From Altererythrobacter lutimaris (GTDB taxonomy: Bacteria > Pseudomonadota > Alphaproteobacteria > Sphingomonadales > Sphingomonadaceae), in the NCBI RefSeq assembly GCF_013371495.1, contig NZ_JABWTA010000001.1, forward strand, positions 2,702,693 to 2,766,692: a stretch of DNA of 64,000 nucleotides. The letters run 5' to 3'. Both the position numbers and the translations under genes were made by a program. Below the pieces are notes generated by a model. That model was not told the DNA's origin. It made no database searches and saw only the letters and a program-made list of their open reading frames with translations. Shown piece after piece: positions 47,085 to 55,566 of this stretch. Positions within the stretch are counted from its first letter, which is position 1. Each line of letters starts with the position of its first letter.

Positions 47085-48073
47085 CAAAATCAAAAAGCCC
47101 CCGCGCCGTGAAGCGCGAGGACACAGAGAACCAAACCAACGATACTTCGGCTGACGTGCAAGTAAACGATGCAGCGGCGTTCATGCGGATTATTCGGCCG
47201 AATGGACCGCGGGTGTTGTCCGCGATCGTGCCCGATGGGCGGATTAGTACCTGCACGTTTCGCCGCGACCAGTTTGACACCATGCAAGAATGGATCGCGG
47301 CGCATGACGGCTATCGCAACCTCTATTTTCAGGTCAACAGCTCAGGCGATGCTATCCTGCACAAGAAGGCCACAAAGGCGGACATAGTGCGGGCGGAATG
47401 GCTCCACGTTGACATTGATGGTGACAAGGAAGCTGCATGGTCGGCTCTGCGCGAGTTTCAGCCACAACCGCAAATCATCATCGATAGCGGGGGCGGATAT
47501 CAAGCCTTTTGGCGTATCGCTCCTACAAGTGACCTTGACGATGTAGAGGCAATCAACCGCTGGCTCGCGAGCGAGCTGGGCGGCGATCACTGCCACAACA
47601 TTGACCGCATAATGCGGCTGCCATTCACAACGAATCTTCCCAACAAGAAGAAGCGGCAGAGCGGTCGCCTTCCTGTCCCGGCAACGCTGCTCAGGGCTCG
47701 ATCTGGATTGACGGCGTTAAGCGAAATGGGTCGGCTGGCTGTGCCGAAATCTCTAGAGATTGAAATAAGAGCCGTGGGAGAATGGGTCGGGCGGACTGAC
47801 GCACTATTTCTCAATGAAGCGCTGCCTCCGTGGGCGTTTCGGATGTTACGCGACCCCCGGGATAGTAACGGGCAGCCCTTCACCAGTCGCAGTGAGCATG
47901 TTTGGGCGTTTGTCGGTGCGTGCGTCCGGGATGGTGTAATTCCGGAGCTGATCCGTTGGTGCCTGCTAAATCCTGATTTTCCTGTTTCCGGGCATGTGCT
48001 CGATCAGAAAGATCCGGAGCGCTGCGTCACGCGAACCATCGCAAGGATGGAGGCGCAGCATGGATATCAATGA
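47081..48073 (+). CDS. Phage-type primase (RepB/AEP-like)
   Basis: 330-residue replication protein. Segments LHVDIDGDKEAAW (two acidic residues of an archaeo-eukaryotic-primase-like active site), IIIDSGGGYQAFWRI and HNIDRIMRLPFTTNLPNKKK match RepB-like primases that carry metal- and NTP-binding motifs. It starts at MTKSKSPRAVK after GGAGG; the next gene starts inside its end. Together with the helicase it forms an autonomous replication unit for the island. Priming activity is inferred. Confidence 0.82.
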   Translation: MTKSKSPRAVKREDTENQTNDTSADVQVNDAAAFMRIIRPNGPRVLSAIVPDGRISTCTFRRDQFDTMQEWIAAHDGYRNLYFQVNSSGDAILHKKATKADIVRAEWLHVDIDGDKEAAWSALREFQPQPQIIIDSGGGYQAFWRIAPTSDLDDVEAINRWLASELGGDHCHNIDRIMRLPFTTNLPNKKKRQSGRLPVPATLLRARSGLTALSEMGRLAVPKSLEIEIRAVGEWVGRTDALFLNEALPPWAFRMLRDPRDSNGQPFTSRSEHVWAFVGACVRDGVIPELIRWCLLNPDFPVSGHVLDQKDPERCVTRTIARMEAQHGYQ

Positions 48074-49307
48074 CGTTTTGCAAGCGATCAACGAGCGCTA
48101 CTTCGCCGCGATTATTGGCGGTCATCTTCGCTACTTTGAAGATCGTTTCCCGCTTCAAGGGATGAATGATCAGGCGATGACCTTCACCCTCGCGCCAAAC
48201 ACCGTTCAGATTCCAAACAACACAGGATTTAGGAACGAGCCTGCCTTTAAGCATTGGAAAGTTTGGCGAGAACGCCGCTTCTATCCTGACGGTTTTGTGC
48301 TGGATGCCAATGTAGAGGGACACAAGGAACGAGCATACAACCTGTGGCAAGGCTACGGTGTCGTCCCGGAGAAGGGCGACATAACACCTTTCAAGCAGCA
48401 CCTAGAGTTGGTTGAGCCCGCAGCGCGTGAGTATGTGTGGAAGTGGCTATGCTGGGTGGTCCAAAATCCAGCCGACAAACCAAAGGTCGCGCTCGTGCTT
48501 CGCGGCGAAGAAGGTGTCGGCAAAGGGTTTATCGGTCAGGCGTTGGTACGGCTTTTCGGTGAGCACGCCATGCAACTGACCCAGCGACGCCATGTTACTG
48601 GCAACTTCAATGCCCACCTCCGGCATATCTGCCTTCTGTTTGCCGATGAGGCAGACTTTACTGGCGGCGATGGCGAGGGAGTCTTGAAAACCCTCATCAC
48701 GGAAGAAACCATGTCCATTGAGGCCAAGGGCATCGACGTCCGGCAGGAACGCAGCCACGTCGCGATGTTCATGAGCACCAATCACGATTGGGCAATCCCG
48801 GCTGGACTTGGTGCTCGCAGGTTTGTTGTTGCGGACATCAGCAATGAGCGCAAACGAGACAGCGAGTATTTCGGCGCATTGTTCGGTTGGCTTGAAGGCG
48901 AAGGTGCAAGCCATTTGCTTGCCGCCGCGCTGGCAGAAGACCTTTCCGATTGGCATCCGGAAAAGGACCGGGTGGTCACTTCCGCCTTGGCCGAACAGAA
49001 GATCAACTCCCTGAAGGGCCTTAACAAGGTGCTTTTCAATCTTCTTTGGGAAGGAAATGCACCCAGCGAAATTCCCACGTCATGGTTTGTTTCCGAGGCA
49101 GTTAAAGAAGGAGAGAAGCAGAACGTACCGATGTTGCTTTCCCACCGACTACGAAAGTCAGGTTGGAAAAAGACGCGGCGACCGGGTTGGCAACCACCAG
49201 CGAGCCTCGCAGAGGCGCGCGAAGCGCTTTTCCCGGGCACCGCCTGGCCCGAGGGCGGCGATCAATGGCTACGGTACGATAGCTTCACTGATGAGGTGCC
49301 GTTCTGA
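48060..49307 (+). CDS. SF3-type replicative helicase (DUF5906-like)
   Basis: 415-residue protein. Walker A LRGEEGVGKGFIGQAL, Walker B ICLLFADEADF and a sensor region VAMFMSTNHDWAIPAGLGAR identify an SF3/D5-like ATPase as in phage primase-helicases of the NrS-1 type. The primase activity is in the preceding gene, so primase and helicase are separate here. Starts at MDINDVLQAINE with GGAGG upstream, overlapping the primase by 14 bp. C-terminal winged-helix-like part (LLSHRLRKSGWKKTRRP) may bind DNA. Confidence 0.85.
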   Translation: MDINDVLQAINERYFAAIIGGHLRYFEDRFPLQGMNDQAMTFTLAPNTVQIPNNTGFRNEPAFKHWKVWRERRFYPDGFVLDANVEGHKERAYNLWQGYGVVPEKGDITPFKQHLELVEPAAREYVWKWLCWVVQNPADKPKVALVLRGEEGVGKGFIGQALVRLFGEHAMQLTQRRHVTGNFNAHLRHICLLFADEADFTGGDGEGVLKTLITEETMSIEAKGIDVRQERSHVAMFMSTNHDWAIPAGLGARRFVVADISNERKRDSEYFGALFGWLEGEGASHLLAAALAEDLSDWHPEKDRVVTSALAEQKINSLKGLNKVLFNLLWEGNAPSEIPTSWFVSEAVKEGEKQNVPMLLSHRLRKSGWKKTRRPGWQPPASLAEAREALFPGTAWPEGGDQWLRYDSFTDEVPF

Positions 49308-49771
49308 TGGCGGCGGCCCAGAATTGTGGCCCAGTTGGAGTGGGGAGGAGGACTGCCAGTTTTAGTCCTACCATCCAAACTGATCTGTTTGGTCGGGGTT
49401 CGCTGACTACGAGGACTAAGAGGAGTATAAATTGCTGCGCTGCTGGTCGGTTAAGCTGGCCTGTGCTGGTAGTCCCCGCAGTCCTCGTGGGCTGGATTGA
49501 TCAATTGCAATTACAGTCATTTCGCCCTGCGCTGGGCGCGGTAAGCTCACGGAAAGCGAACGATCCGGGCGACAAAAAGGGCCGCAGCCTAACAAGCTTC
49601 GATCCTAAATCCGAAAGGCATTGCCAAACAGCAGCTTACGTATTGCCAAGCTCGACCCGAAAGTTCGCAGCAACTTTTCTTATCCTGGCGGGCACTTCCG
49701 GTACGCTTTGCTGGGACGGGGCGCGGCTGTGTGGCGACGGTGAGCCGCGCCCCATTTCTCTTGGAGGTGTT
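49308..49771 (+). other. 464-bp gap before the terminase genes; candidate packaging site
   Basis: No convincing coding sequence. Features seen: AGGACT...AGTCCT hairpin near 49347-49367, ACGAGGACT repeated inverted as AGTCCTCGT about 70 bp downstream, and a perfect 11-bp stem GGGGCGCGGCT (49718-49728) with AGCCGCGCCCC (49743-49753) 18 bp ahead of the terminase gene. A frame runs through the gap in phase with terS but lacks a start and family features. The position just upstream of terS is where cos or pac sites commonly lie; inference only. Confidence 0.45.
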
Positions 49772-50197
49772 ATGGGCGACATTGTGATCCGTAATGAAGA
49801 CGGCAATTCCCGGCGCATAGGGCGCGAGGGTGTGTCGATCATCGAACGGATGGCACGCGAAGGCATGGCTCTGGCTACCATTGCCAAGCGCCTACGCATG
49901 AGCCGCACCACGCTAAACGAGATACGCAAGCGCCAGCCCGAGGTCGAAGAAGCCATAGAGCGCGGTTACTCCGGCATGGAAGACGAGCTGGTTGACCTTC
50001 TGATGCTCCGGGCGCGCAACCTCGAGCATCCGGGCGGGACCACTGCCGCCATCTTCTTGCTTAAATCGCGGCGCGGCTACGAAGGCACAAAGACCCCGCA
50101 ACACCTCACGGTAATCAATAACGACCACCGCACGATCTCCTTCCCATCCGCCAAGGACATGGATGAATACCGCAGGAGGATCGCCGCCGATGCTTGA
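49772..50197 (+). CDS. Terminase small subunit-like protein
   Basis: 141-residue protein. It has a helix-turn-helix (GMALATIAKRLRMSRTTLNE) then helical oligomerisation-like segment (EVEEAIERGYSGMEDELVDL) and AIFLLKSRRGYEGTKTP, a pattern common in phage TerS proteins. It would recognise element DNA for packaging. The start is the ATG with TTGGAGG at eight bases; the open frame of 155 further codons upstream is not coding. It overlaps the TerL start by 8 bp. Confidence 0.75.
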   Translation: MGDIVIRNEDGNSRRIGREGVSIIERMAREGMALATIAKRLRMSRTTLNEIRKRQPEVEEAIERGYSGMEDELVDLLMLRARNLEHPGGTTAAIFLLKSRRGYEGTKTPQHLTVINNDHRTISFPSAKDMDEYRRRIAADA

Positions 50198-51584
50198 GCG
50201 CCTATCCCCCTTTCAGGCGGCTGTCCTTGAGACGCCAGAAACATGCAACCTCGCGCTGCTCGGCGCACGGGGTGGCGGTAAGTCAACCGCTGCGGTCGCG
50301 CTGGTTGTCCGCCACATGCAGGAGCATGGAGCCGATGCGAGCGCCTTGATCGTAAGGCGCACCTTGCGCGCGCTATCTGACTTTGAGGACGAGCTACTGT
50401 CCGCTGCGGCACAACTTTTTCCCGCTGGTCACAACTACAACCGCGCCGAGAAGATATTGCGCGCAGAAGGTGGGGCTAAGGCTACGCTCGCTGCCATCGA
50501 GCGTGCCAGCGACTACGACAAATTACAGGGTAAGAACTTCAGCCTGATCGTGATTGAAGAGGTAACGCAGTATCCCACCGAACGGGTGCTGCGCCTGCTG
50601 CGATCAAACCTGCGCGCGCCTCAAGGCGTCCCCACTCGCGTTGTATATCTGGGCAATCCCGGTGGTCCCTTACATGGGCGTATCTTCCAGCAGCACGTTA
50701 AGGACAGGCTCGACCATGAGCCTTACACCATCGGAGACGATGAGCGCTGGATAACGATCCGCTCTGGCCCTGCTGATAATCCTTTTATCGACCAGCAGGC
50801 TTACATCCGTAAGCTGCGCGAGGCTTGCCACGGCGATCCGGTCAAGCTGCAGCAATGGCTGTTTGGCGATTGGGCACAGGGCGAGGGGCTTATGTGGCCC
50901 ATGTTCTCGGCTGACACGCATGTGCTCTCCGTTGAACCGCGCGGCCTTGATACGACGGACCTGTTTATCCCGCACGTCGGCATAGACTGGGGGCTATCCT
51001 CGCCCAGCGTTGGTCACCTTGGGCTTCGCTTGCGCCGCGATGGCAATGTCAACGGCATCGCAATGCCGCGAGACTCCGTCATCATTCTAGATGAAGTGAC
51101 AGACCTGATCGGCTCACCGGGCGTGGACGAAGATTTGAACAAGTCCTCCGAGTGGTCGCCGGATCGCTTGGGCGAGCGTGTAGCTGGCATGTGCGCTAGC
51201 TGGGCTGTGCGTCGGCCCGATGCAGTCGTTGATAATGCGCGCGGACTGCAAGGCGACGACGTACTCACCATGATTCAGGAAACGGGCGGCTTTTGGAATG
51301 TGACTCTGCCCAATAAGGGCCGCCGCGCCGAACGCTGGGCAGTGATGGGCAGCATGTTGCAAGCTGCCGTAGAACGCTCCCAAGTGCGCCCGCATCTCTA
51401 TGTTTCCGACCGCTGCACCTTCCTCATCCACGCACTGAGCAATGCTGTGCGCGATGAACGTTCGCCCGACGATGTGGCGGACGTCTCAAGCTGTCCCGAC
51501 CACCCGTTGGACTCCGCCGCCTACCTCATCAACCACTTCCGGCCTCGTCGTGCGACCTCCGGGACAACTATTGGACTAAACTAA
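50190..51584 (+). CDS. Terminase large subunit
   Basis: 464-residue packaging motor. Walker A is LLGARGGGKSTAAVALV, Walker B FSLIVIEEVTQYP, followed by the coupling motif VVYLGNPGGPLHG. The C-terminal nuclease shows the acidic residues in HVGIDWGLSSPSVG, VVDNARGLQGDDV and DHPLDSAAYLIN, so the ATPase and RNase H-like nuclease look complete. It starts at MLERLSPFQAAV, shortly after AGGAGG. No portal gene follows, which is abnormal for a phage and fits a satellite that uses a helper's procapsid. Confidence 0.88.
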   Translation: MLERLSPFQAAVLETPETCNLALLGARGGGKSTAAVALVVRHMQEHGADASALIVRRTLRALSDFEDELLSAAAQLFPAGHNYNRAEKILRAEGGAKATLAAIERASDYDKLQGKNFSLIVIEEVTQYPTERVLRLLRSNLRAPQGVPTRVVYLGNPGGPLHGRIFQQHVKDRLDHEPYTIGDDERWITIRSGPADNPFIDQQAYIRKLREACHGDPVKLQQWLFGDWAQGEGLMWPMFSADTHVLSVEPRGLDTTDLFIPHVGIDWGLSSPSVGHLGLRLRRDGNVNGIAMPRDSVIILDEVTDLIGSPGVDEDLNKSSEWSPDRLGERVAGMCASWAVRRPDAVVDNARGLQGDDVLTMIQETGGFWNVTLPNKGRRAERWAVMGSMLQAAVERSQVRPHLYVSDRCTFLIHALSNAVRDERSPDDVADVSSCPDHPLDSAAYLINHFRPRRATSGTTIGLN

Positions 51585-52276
51585 TGCTAGATGATGCTCT
51601 CAAAAACCGCCCGCGTGTAAGACAACCTTATCCCGACCCCGCGATGCAGTTGAGGATGAAGACGCGTCGCGTACCCGATCCGCCCGTTGATCTGCTCAAT
51701 GTGCGCGGCGATGGGCCAAGTGCCGATGCCGCCCGCACCGCTACAGAGGCCATTCACCAGACATGGACCTTGATCCGCGACGCAGCGCGCGACCCTGAGG
51801 TGGATCTAAAGGAGCTAACCCGCGTGGGCGATGCCGCGCTTAAGAAAGGCCTCAAAGCCGCTGACAGTGCAGCAGAACGCATCCGCGCACAGATCGGCCA
51901 CATAGATGGCCAGATTAAAGAGCGGACGCAGCCAACCATGACACCGCAGATGGCTACCGAAATTAGGGCCATGGTACGCGAAGACCCTAAGCGCGCCGCT
52001 ACGCTCGCCCGATCAGACCCAAGGATGGCAGGTGCTATCCTGTCCGGCCCTGCGGCCCTCTGTGGGCTTGATGCGCGCCAATACGAGCAAGTGCGCGAAG
52101 CAGCCGTTCTCGCTCATGCATCGGAGCAGGCAGCACAACGCAAGGAAGCCGAACTGGCGCTAAGCGCTGTCGAACGGGCAGGGACGCGGGCGCTCGCTGA
52201 TCTAACTAAGAAGCTGGGCGAATGGGACGAAGCTAAGCCCGCCCAGATTGCTAAGCTGATGGAGGTGGCGCGATGA
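51584..52276 (+). CDS. Unknown helical island protein downstream of TerL
   Basis: 230-residue, charged, almost entirely helical protein (TWTLIRDAARDPEVDLKELT, then SAAERIRAQIGHIDGQIKER). No membrane segment or known motif. It starts in the terL stop (TAATG) and ends overlapping the next gene. Its position is normally occupied by portal or scaffold genes. Could redirect capsid size or link TerL to the helper, but nothing proves this. Confidence 0.65.
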   Translation: MLDDALKNRPRVRQPYPDPAMQLRMKTRRVPDPPVDLLNVRGDGPSADAARTATEAIHQTWTLIRDAARDPEVDLKELTRVGDAALKKGLKAADSAAERIRAQIGHIDGQIKERTQPTMTPQMATEIRAMVREDPKRAATLARSDPRMAGAILSGPAALCGLDARQYEQVREAAVLAHASEQAAQRKEAELALSAVERAGTRALADLTKKLGEWDEAKPAQIAKLMEVAR

Positions 52277-52593
52277 AGGACAAAGACTTCCTAGCTGCCG
52301 CTATGGGCGAGCTGTCGCCGGAAACTCGCGCTGCTGCCGCTGCCTGTGCCGCCGCGCAGCTAAACCTACCGCACCGCATAACGCCAGGAGAGGTCATGAA
52401 GATTGCCGATGGTCTGAGCGCTCCGCGTGGCCCTGTCCTAGCCCTTATGGGCTGGGTTCAAGCCCAAGCCGACCGCGCTAACCGCCGCGCATTTTTCGAT
52501 GTTCTTGTTCCGCGCACTGGCGCGTCAGAGGTCAGTTGGCCCACCGACCGCGAAACTATACTTGGGTTGGCGGTGTGCAGGACGCTGCAGTGA
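52273..52593 (+). CDS. Small unknown island protein
   Basis: 106 residues, with an alanine-rich helical N-terminal half (MGELSPETRAAAAACAAAQL) and a C-terminal FFDVLVPRTGASEVSWPTDR segment. Coupled to the previous gene by ATGA. No recognised family. Last gene of the rightward operon that begins with the AlpA-like gene. Confidence 0.6.
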   Translation: MKDKDFLAAAMGELSPETRAAAAACAAAQLNLPHRITPGEVMKIADGLSAPRGPVLALMGWVQAQADRANRRAFFDVLVPRTGASEVSWPTDRETILGLAVCRTLQ

Positions 52594-52672
52594 TCGAGAG
52601 CAATCTAGGCTGCCAAACTCTGGTGTGTGTGGCCTGCTGTAGAAACGGATAAGAGACTCGTGCCATAGTCCA

Positions 52673-54379
52673 CTATGCCGTGGCAGCGAGTGAGGTCTTT
52701 TGCGGCTTCGGTTTCGGCTTCGATTCAGCCCTCTTCGGAGCATGGCGTCTATTCTTCCTCCGATCCCGCAGTTGAATCCAGCATCCGCGAATCGACAGGA
52801 TTTCTTCCACACTTAGTCCGAGTCCATCACCAAGAAGGATAGGGTCGGTATAGTCGAGGGCTGCAATCAGACCGTCACTACGAAGAATGCTGTCTACCTT
52901 ATCAGCATCAACGTGCAGGAGGGCTGCGAACGGAATTGGTAATTCCTCAGCTTCACGCGGTTCCAACTCAAGAACACCGCCTCCATAGCTTCTGCCGCAA
53001 ACTTCTGCCCAAGCAAAAGTCAGCGAGTTGCAGAACGATGCGGCTAGTTGTCTCGGAGATAATTCTTGCTTCAGGCGTACCCTGTGAATTGTGTCTGTTG
53101 AGGTTGCTTGTGTTTCGTTGGCAACTAGCAGAGGTGCATCATGAATCTGGCGGAAGAGAAATGCGTCGGGCCTATATATTGAAGGAACGTCAAACCATCG
53201 TTTTCTGATGCTGCACTTGTAACCTTCGTGAACTCCTTGCTCTTCCCCAAGCCGGATATAACTCGCAAGCGGCCCTTTTATCTTATTGCTATCCACACCA
53301 TTGAGGTCGAGCAACACTGATGGATGTTTGTCGCTATGCGCTTCAAAATCTGATGATCGAAATGTTATTGATCGAAGTGAAGAGGTGCGCCCGACAAGTT
53401 GTTGGGAATGACCATTCAATTGCATCGCGGCAGCGCGCTCTTTCTCTAGCACGAAAAAGCTATTTCGTCCTGTTACGATGCCAACCTCTACTCGCGCCAG
53501 TTCGCCAAGCTGCTTGACCCCTTTAGACTGATGCGCGCTTTGTAGATTTGCAAATGCCTGCTCATCTAGGAACAGTGCGGTCCATTTGACATCTCTCCTA
53601 GCATGCTTGTCTGGCGCATGCGCGATTGCATCGGTTATTGACCGCAATCCAAAAAGCTCATCTGCGTCTGCAAACTCGATGGTATGTATTAGCGCATGAT
53701 CGCTTGGTTCTTCTCTCTTGCCCTCGGCCAGAACCAAAACAACCTCCTGTTGGATCCCTTCAAAAACCAACCTCTGAAACGTGACGAGCACGACATGCTC
53801 GAACATCTGAGTGAGCCTGTCGCGCAATTCTTCGGCATACTTGACCTGCAAGAGCTCAGCAGGAATGACCATCGCCAAACGTCCACCAGGGCGAAGAGCT
53901 TCAATGGATAGCTGCACGAATGCAGCCCACGCATTTGCAAGTTTGGTTGGCTTGTAACCGAACGATCGTAAGTGCTCAAAAGCGGTCTCGCGACTTTCAG
54001 GATCGAAATACTGAAAACGGATAAATGGTGGGTTTCCCAACACGACATCGAACTTGCGATCGATCTTCCCAAACTCTTCGAAGAAGTCTCCGCGGCGCCA
54101 AGCAACTTCGATGCCATCGGCATTTTCTGTCCGGCGTTTCGCCTTATCCAATTCGCATTCATCGAGCTCAATAGCTGTAACTCGAAGGGGGTCAGGACTG
54201 TTGTTAGCCGCGTCCAATGCGAGCAAAAAGTTTCCGTCGCCGACGCTGGGTTCGAGAACCCGTTCACCCCCATCGCGAATTGCCCACTCACACAGGTAAC
54301 GAGCTAGCGGGATGGGAGTGTAATAGCCGCCGCGAAGCTTTTGCTCGTCGGGACTAACCTTATTGGTCGCAAAGTTCAT
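52673..54379 (-). CDS. N6-adenine DNA methyltransferase (Type II R-M, TaqI-like architecture)
   Basis: 568-residue gamma-class adenine methyltransferase: GGYYTPIPLARYLCEWAI, SAM motif VLEPSVGDGNFLLAL, catalytic FDVVLGNPPFIRFQYF, then a target-recognition C-terminal half of about 300 residues ([20 protein letters not shown] onward) and a basic tail. It should protect host DNA from the nuclease encoded upstream. DNA here is visibly more A/T-rich than the core genes. The recognition site cannot be read. Lies 57 bp after the endonuclease on the same strand. Confidence 0.88.
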   Translation of the reverse strand: MNFATNKVSPDEQKLRGGYYTPIPLARYLCEWAIRDGGERVLEPSVGDGNFLLALDAANNSPDPLRVTAIELDECELDKAKRRTENADGIEVAWRRGDFFEEFGKIDRKFDVVLGNPPFIRFQYFDPESRETAFEHLRSFGYKPTKLANAWAAFVQLSIEALRPGGRLAMVIPAELLQVKYAEELRDRLTQMFEHVVLVTFQRLVFEGIQQEVVLVLAEGKREEPSDHALIHTIEFADADELFGLRSITDAIAHAPDKHARRDVKWTALFLDEQAFANLQSAHQSKGVKQLGELARVEVGIVTGRNSFFVLEKERAAAMQLNGHSQQLVGRTSSLRSITFRSSDFEAHSDKHPSVLLDLNGVDSNKIKGPLASYIRLGEEQGVHEGYKCSIRKRWFDVPSIYRPDAFLFRQIHDAPLLVANETQATSTDTIHRVRLKQELSPRQLAASFCNSLTFAWAEVCGRSYGGGVLELEPREAEELPIPFAALLHVDADKVDSILRSDGLIAALDYTDPILLGDGLGLSVEEILSIRGCWIQLRDRRKNRRHAPKRAESKPKPKPQKTSLAATA

Positions 54380-54436
54380 GTGCTAGCCTTGTTTGGAACA
54401 TAATATGAACGCGATAGCGCGTTCTTTGGTGGTTAG

Positions 54437-55183
54437 CTAGTCGTCGTGAGGCGGTAAGCCTTGATATCGCTGCTTATACGAGTCGAATATTCGTTTGCTG
54501 ACATTCTCGAGGCGAATGGGAGAATTATCGTTAGGCACATTAGGATCTAGCTCCCCTGTGTGTGGATCCCAAACAACGAGAGCGATAGCTTCGGCGAGGT
54601 GTGCCTGATCGAGCACATCGCTGCGTGAGCCAAGCCGCTCAAGAGTGCGAATGATGTCCTTCTCTTGCTTCGCAAGCAATGCCGGACGTGGCACCGCGAT
54701 AATCAAGACCACCACGCAATACGGAAAACGAGTATGGATGGTTGTCGACTCTGTGCTCAGGTCGTTCACCATGTTCTGCCAGTTCTTTCCAATACTCTTC
54801 TCATCGTTCAGCGTTTTGCTGTCCAAGACAACTCTTGGGCCGTCAGGACGATAGGCAGCATCAAAGTTTTGTGGGCGCACTCCTCCGATTATGCGAGCGT
54901 CCCCTACTTCCACGCAGTTAGGTTGAGGCGGAAGCAACCCTTGCCCAGATGTGATTGAAACAACGTCGATGCCGCCAAGCATAGTTGCAAGCGCTTCTCC
55001 AAATGCCCGGTCGAAGACTTTGCCAAAATCCATGCCCTGCTTCTTGTCGAAACGATTTGGTTCTTTCTCTGTAGGCTCGCCATTTTTGAGTGAACCTGCT
55101 GTTCCAAGCCAAACAGAACCCCAATCTCGGAGCGCGGCAGTCGACGGAATAATCCGTGGCATAGAATCGGCTAATTGGGCCAT
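54437..55183 (-). CDS. Type II restriction endonuclease (PD-(D/E)xK-like)
   Basis: 248-residue protein with a PD-(D/E)xK-like core: AAYRPDGPRVVLDSKTLNDE, with the Asp and the Asp-Ser-Lys triad, then SIGKNWQNMVNDL, and the flanking strand FPYCVVVLIIAVP. It pairs with the methyltransferase directly downstream, so a restriction enzyme is likely. I could not match a named specificity. Order is endonuclease first, methyltransferase second, which needs control to protect a new host; no controller gene is visible. Ribosome site GGAAG is close to the ATG. Confidence 0.75.
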   Translation of the reverse strand: MAQLADSMPRIIPSTAALRDWGSVWLGTAGSLKNGEPTEKEPNRFDKKQGMDFGKVFDRAFGEALATMLGGIDVVSITSGQGLLPPQPNCVEVGDARIIGGVRPQNFDAAYRPDGPRVVLDSKTLNDEKSIGKNWQNMVNDLSTESTTIHTRFPYCVVVLIIAVPRPALLAKQEKDIIRTLERLGSRSDVLDQAHLAEAIALVVWDPHTGELDPNVPNDNSPIRLENVSKRIFDSYKQRYQGLPPHDD

Positions 55184-55416
55184 CGTCTTCCAGAGTTGAT
55201 GTTTCGAGATTTTCTAGCAGAAAGACGCTTACTGACTAAACATTTGGGCCTGTTCAACTGTTGATGAACGAACCAACTGAGCACAAGTTCGCGCTTGCAA
55301 ACTTGCTTTCCTTCTAAGAGTAGCGCTTCAGGCGAGGACTTTTTGGAGTTTGCCAAGAGTTTCCGAAATATTTGGTAAGAGTTTCGACAGAGTAGTAATC
55401 CCTAAAGAAACAGTGA
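55184..55416. other. Right-end non-coding arm with integrase-arm-like direct repeats
   Basis: No convincing gene; a weak 61-codon frame overlaps the endonuclease start. AAGAGTTTC occurs at 55355-55363 and 55377-55385, 22 bp apart, close to the right attachment core, as arm-type integrase sites often are. The stretch is element-derived and lies directly upstream of the functional tRNA, so it must also supply the tRNA promoter. Confidence 0.5.
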
Positions 55417-55459
55417 CTTGCGGGTGTAGCTCAATGGTAGAGCAGCAGCTTCCCAAGCT
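55417..55459 (+). repeat. Right attachment site (direct-repeat copy within tRNA-Gly)
   Basis: 43 bases identical to 45427-45469, covering the acceptor 5' strand, D-arm and anticodon stem-loop of the intact tRNA. Everything 5' of it comes from the island; everything 3' is chromosomal. Confidence 0.93.
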
Positions 55460-55493
55460 GACGACGAGGGTTCGATTCCCTTCACCCGCTCCA
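55420..55493 (+). tRNA. tRNA-Gly (CCC), intact copy
   Basis: A 74-nt cloverleaf: acceptor GCGGGTG/CACCCGC, D-arm TAGCTCAATGGTAGAGCA, anticodon loop TTCCCAA with anticodon CCC, T-loop TTCGATT, encoded CCA. The 5' half is the island's copy of the repeat, restoring the tRNA. Confidence 0.95.
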
Positions 55494-55566
55494 TTCGCTT
55501 CGCTGACGTCGCGGGTTGCGGTTCCGTTGTCCTCGCTTCGCTCGTTCATCTTCGCGCTATGCGCTC

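Larger units (their letters stand above)
45427..55459. mobile_element. Phage-satellite-like integrative island in tRNA-Gly(CCC)
   Basis: Bounded by a 43-bp direct repeat equal to the 5' half of tRNA-Gly (45427-45469 and 55417-55459). Contents in order: tyrosine integrase, structured gap, AlpA/excisionase-like gene, primase, SF3 helicase, gap with strong hairpin, terminase small and large subunits, two unknown genes, then (opposite strand) DNA methyltransferase and restriction endonuclease. About 10 kb, within the size of phage-inducible islands. No portal, capsid, tail, lysis or repressor gene is present. A decayed prophage is the alternative, but nearly every ORF is intact and tightly packed with overlaps. 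Confidence 0.88.

Noticed and set aside
49307..49771. In-phase N-terminal extension of the terminase small subunit
   Set aside because: A strong ribosome site precedes the internal ATG at 49772; the upstream segment has unusual composition, no family features and inverted repeats.
55171..55356. 61-codon minus-strand frame just before the restriction endonuclease, possible controller protein
   Set aside because: No helix-turn-helix, no clear ribosome site, and it overlaps the endonuclease start and the attachment arm; it looks like chance.
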